NCBI RefSeq assembly: GCF_000154285.1
Contig: NZ_DS483463.1
Location: forward strand, 1-58,241
Direction: 5' to 3'
Origin: Amedibacillus dolichus DSM 3991
Lineage (GTDB): Bacteria; Bacillota_I; Bacilli_A; Erysipelotrichales; Erysipelotrichaceae
DNA: 58,241 nt
Shown here: in pieces, positions 56,933-58,241 of the stretch
How positions within the stretch are numbered: the stretch's first letter is position 1
How the letters are laid out: each line of letters begins with the position of its first letter
Made by a program: the position numbers and the translations under genes
The notes under the pieces: generated by a model
Database searches by the model: none
What the model was told of the DNA's origin: nothing
What the model saw: the letters and a program-made list of their open reading frames with translations, nothing else

Positions 56933-58241
56933 TACTCTTCCTCCTCAAAATCAAAACCAAGGATTTCAGAAATTTGTCCTAAAATTCTATCTATATCAGC
57001 GTTTAAACTTTTTCTCTTTTCTTGATACTCTTTAATCAAATCTTTAGGAGGTAATATTTCTTCTTCCTCATGAGGATAACCACATAAATCTAAATTGTAA
57101 TTTTTCTCTTCTAGTTCAGCTTTTGAGTATTTTTTTGCTTTGTCAAAACCATCAATTGAAATTTCTTCTCGATTATTCCACCATTTAATCGCAGGATCAA
57201 AATGTTCAAGTTTCATTGGTTTTGTTTTAGAAAAATTCTTATATCCTTCTGGCATGTCCAAACGATAGAACCATGTCTCTTTCGTTTTTCCTGTCTTATC
57301 AAAGAATAAAATGTTAGTTGTTATTGAAGTATATGGTGAAAATACACTATGTGGCATTCTTACGATTGTATGCAAATTAAATTCATTCAATAATTTCTTT
57401 TTAATCGAAACTTTTGCATTATCAGTTCCAAACAAGAAACCATCAGGTAAAATAACTGCTACTCTACCATTTTCTTTCAACCGATACATAATCACAGACA
57501 TAAATAAGTCAGCTGTTTCACTGCTAGCTAAATCCGATGGAAAGTGATTCTTCACATCACTTTTTTCATTTCCTCCATAGGGTGGATTCATTAAAATTAC
57601 ATCAAATTTGTCATCATCTGTATAATCTAAAACATCATATAATAAAGAATTATCATGCTCGATTCTTGGGATATCAATACCATGCAAAAGCATGTTTGTT
57701 ATACATAACATATAAGGAAATTGCTTTTTTTCAATTCCATAAATTGAAGAATCGAATTTTCTTCTATCTTCATTTGTTTGTATTTTATTCTCTAACTCTT
57801 TAATCCAGCTAGTCAAAAATCCCCCTGTCCCGCAGGCGAAATCTGCCATGGTTTCTCCTATTTTAGGTTCAATCATTTTAGCCATAAAATCGGTAACTGC
57901 TCTAGGTGTATAAAACTCACCTGAAGAACCTGCACTTTGAAGTTCTTTCAGAATAGATTCATATATTTCTCCAAATGCATGGCTTTCTTCATAATCTCCT
58001 AAATCCAGCTTATCAATTACATTAATAACTTGACGAAGCAAAACACCATCTTTCATATAGTTATTTGCATCTTCAAAAGTAGTTTTAACAATCGATTTTT
58101 TGATTGGTGTTTCTTTATTAACCTCAAGATTCTTTAATGCAGGGAACAATTCAATATTAACGAAATCTAGTAATTCATCACCAGTAATCGCCTTACCTGA
58201 ACCATCATCATGTGCCCAATTAGACCACTTGAATTGATCAG
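56648..58241 (-). repeat. Large inverted repeat, right arm (runs off window)
   Basis: Reverse complement of 51131-52724 (1,594 bp). It reaches the very last base of the window, still inside hsdM. Confidence 0.9.
56932..58241 (-). CDS. hsdM: HsdM, second inverted copy, cut by the window edge
   Basis: The minus-strand frame from the window end to 56932 translates to the same HsdM sequence as the plus-strand gene, covering its last 435 or so residues, including motif I (FACGTGGF) and NPPYGG. The true start would lie about 175 bp beyond the window; the TTG-initiated MFPALKN is only an internal codon. The copy is identical to the other over all visible bases as far as I can read. It may be a genuine duplicate or an assembly product of hsdS inversion. 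Confidence 0.7.
   Translation of the reverse strand, partial: DQFKWSNWAHDDGSGKAITGDELLDFVNIELFPALKNLEVNKETPIKKSIVKTTFEDANNYMKDGVLLRQVINVIDKLDLGDYEESHAFGEIYESILKELQSAGSSGEFYTPRAVTDFMAKMIEPKIGETMADFACGTGGFLTSWIKELENKIQTNEDRRKFDSSIYGIEKKQFPYMLCITNMLLHGIDIPRIEHDNSLLYDVLDYTDDDKFDVILMNPPYGGNEKSDVKNHFPSDLASSETADLFMSVIMYRLKENGRVAVILPDGFLFGTDNAKVSIKKKLLNEFNLHTIVRMPHSVFSPYTSITTNILFFDKTGKTKETWFYRLDMPEGYKNFSKTKPMKLEHFDPAIKWWNNREEISIDGFDKAKKYSKAELEEKNYNLDLCGYPHEEEEILPPKDLIKEYQEKRKSLNADIDRILGQISEILGFDFEEEE

Larger units (their letters stand above)
43300..58241. mobile_element. Integrative-element-derived defence island (right edge not seen)
   Basis: A run of minus-strand element genes (integrase, excisionase-like HTH, repressor, sigma-like factor) beside guaA, then an HNH nuclease and a type I restriction locus with higher A+T content than the backbone. 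The gene set resembles the recombination/control end of Tn916-like conjugative elements. The 3' end of guaA is a known integration hotspot. No conjugation genes are visible and the integrase is interrupted, so the element is probably decayed or the window covers only one end. Boundaries are approximate. Confidence 0.6.

Noticed and set aside
57537-57803. Plus-strand frames opposite the second hsdM
   Set aside because: They are exact copies of the antisense frames of the first hsdM, so they carry no independent signal.
43300-58241. CRISPR array or tRNA gene as an attachment site in the island
   Set aside because: No regularly spaced repeats and no cloverleaf-like sequence were seen.

Overview
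The window reads as a chromosomal segment of a low-GC Gram-positive (Firmicutes) fermenter. The evidence is Gram-positive style ribosome binding sites (AGGAGG), a T-box leader, a purine riboswitch, Rex, a PTS system, a FemXAB transferase, an M3B oligopeptidase and a SpoVAF/GerA-type spore germination protein. An anaerobic, possibly spore-forming member of the Erysipelotrichia is my best guess. That is inference from gene content, not a database result.

Positions 1-43,300 look like ordinary backbone in short operons. (1) femX-tsaE-tsaB-rimI-tsaD builds cell wall and the tRNA t6A modification, followed by rex and a T-box-controlled asnS. (2) An XRE regulator diverges from licD, followed by a degenerate cell-wall amidase and an ABC-F ATPase. 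(3) A SpoVAF-like gene and a small membrane protein. (4) An oppABCDF peptide importer with an extra small membrane protein. (5) ptsI, then a GntR-regulated disaccharide PTS operon (EIIB-EIIC-EIIA, two tiny genes, DUF3284, MupG/DUF871, gntR). (6) On the minus strand, pepF, an M42 aminopeptidase and pyrR; then a low-molecular-weight phosphatase, a lipoprotein and a CPA2 antiporter. (7) A guanine-class riboswitch heads a nine-gene run: xanthine permease, THEP1-type NTPase, a metal/oxyanion-type ABC importer, a three-subunit xanthine-dehydrogenase-like molybdenum hydroxylase and a MocA-like cytidylyltransferase. (8) guaA, whose glutaminase domain is gutted.

From about 43,300 to the right edge lies a mobile, defence-loaded island placed just after guaA. 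On the minus strand it has a zinc-ribbon gene, a tyrosine integrase interrupted by one in-frame stop codon, a small excisionase-like HTH gene, an XRE repressor and a sigma-70-like factor with a structured leader and a coupled leader peptide. On the plus strand are an HNH nuclease with a reader-like middle region and a type I restriction system (hsdR-hsdM-hsdS).

The most striking part is 51,131-58,241. hsdM-hsdS is followed by a silent third target-recognition domain, a tyrosine recombinase, and a second hsdS and hsdM in inverted orientation. Two pairs of inverted repeats (at least 1,594 bp and 305 bp) make this a shufflable specificity locus. The window ends inside the larger repeat, so the second hsdM may be genuine or may be an assembly product of the inversion. 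No tRNA, rRNA or CRISPR array was seen.
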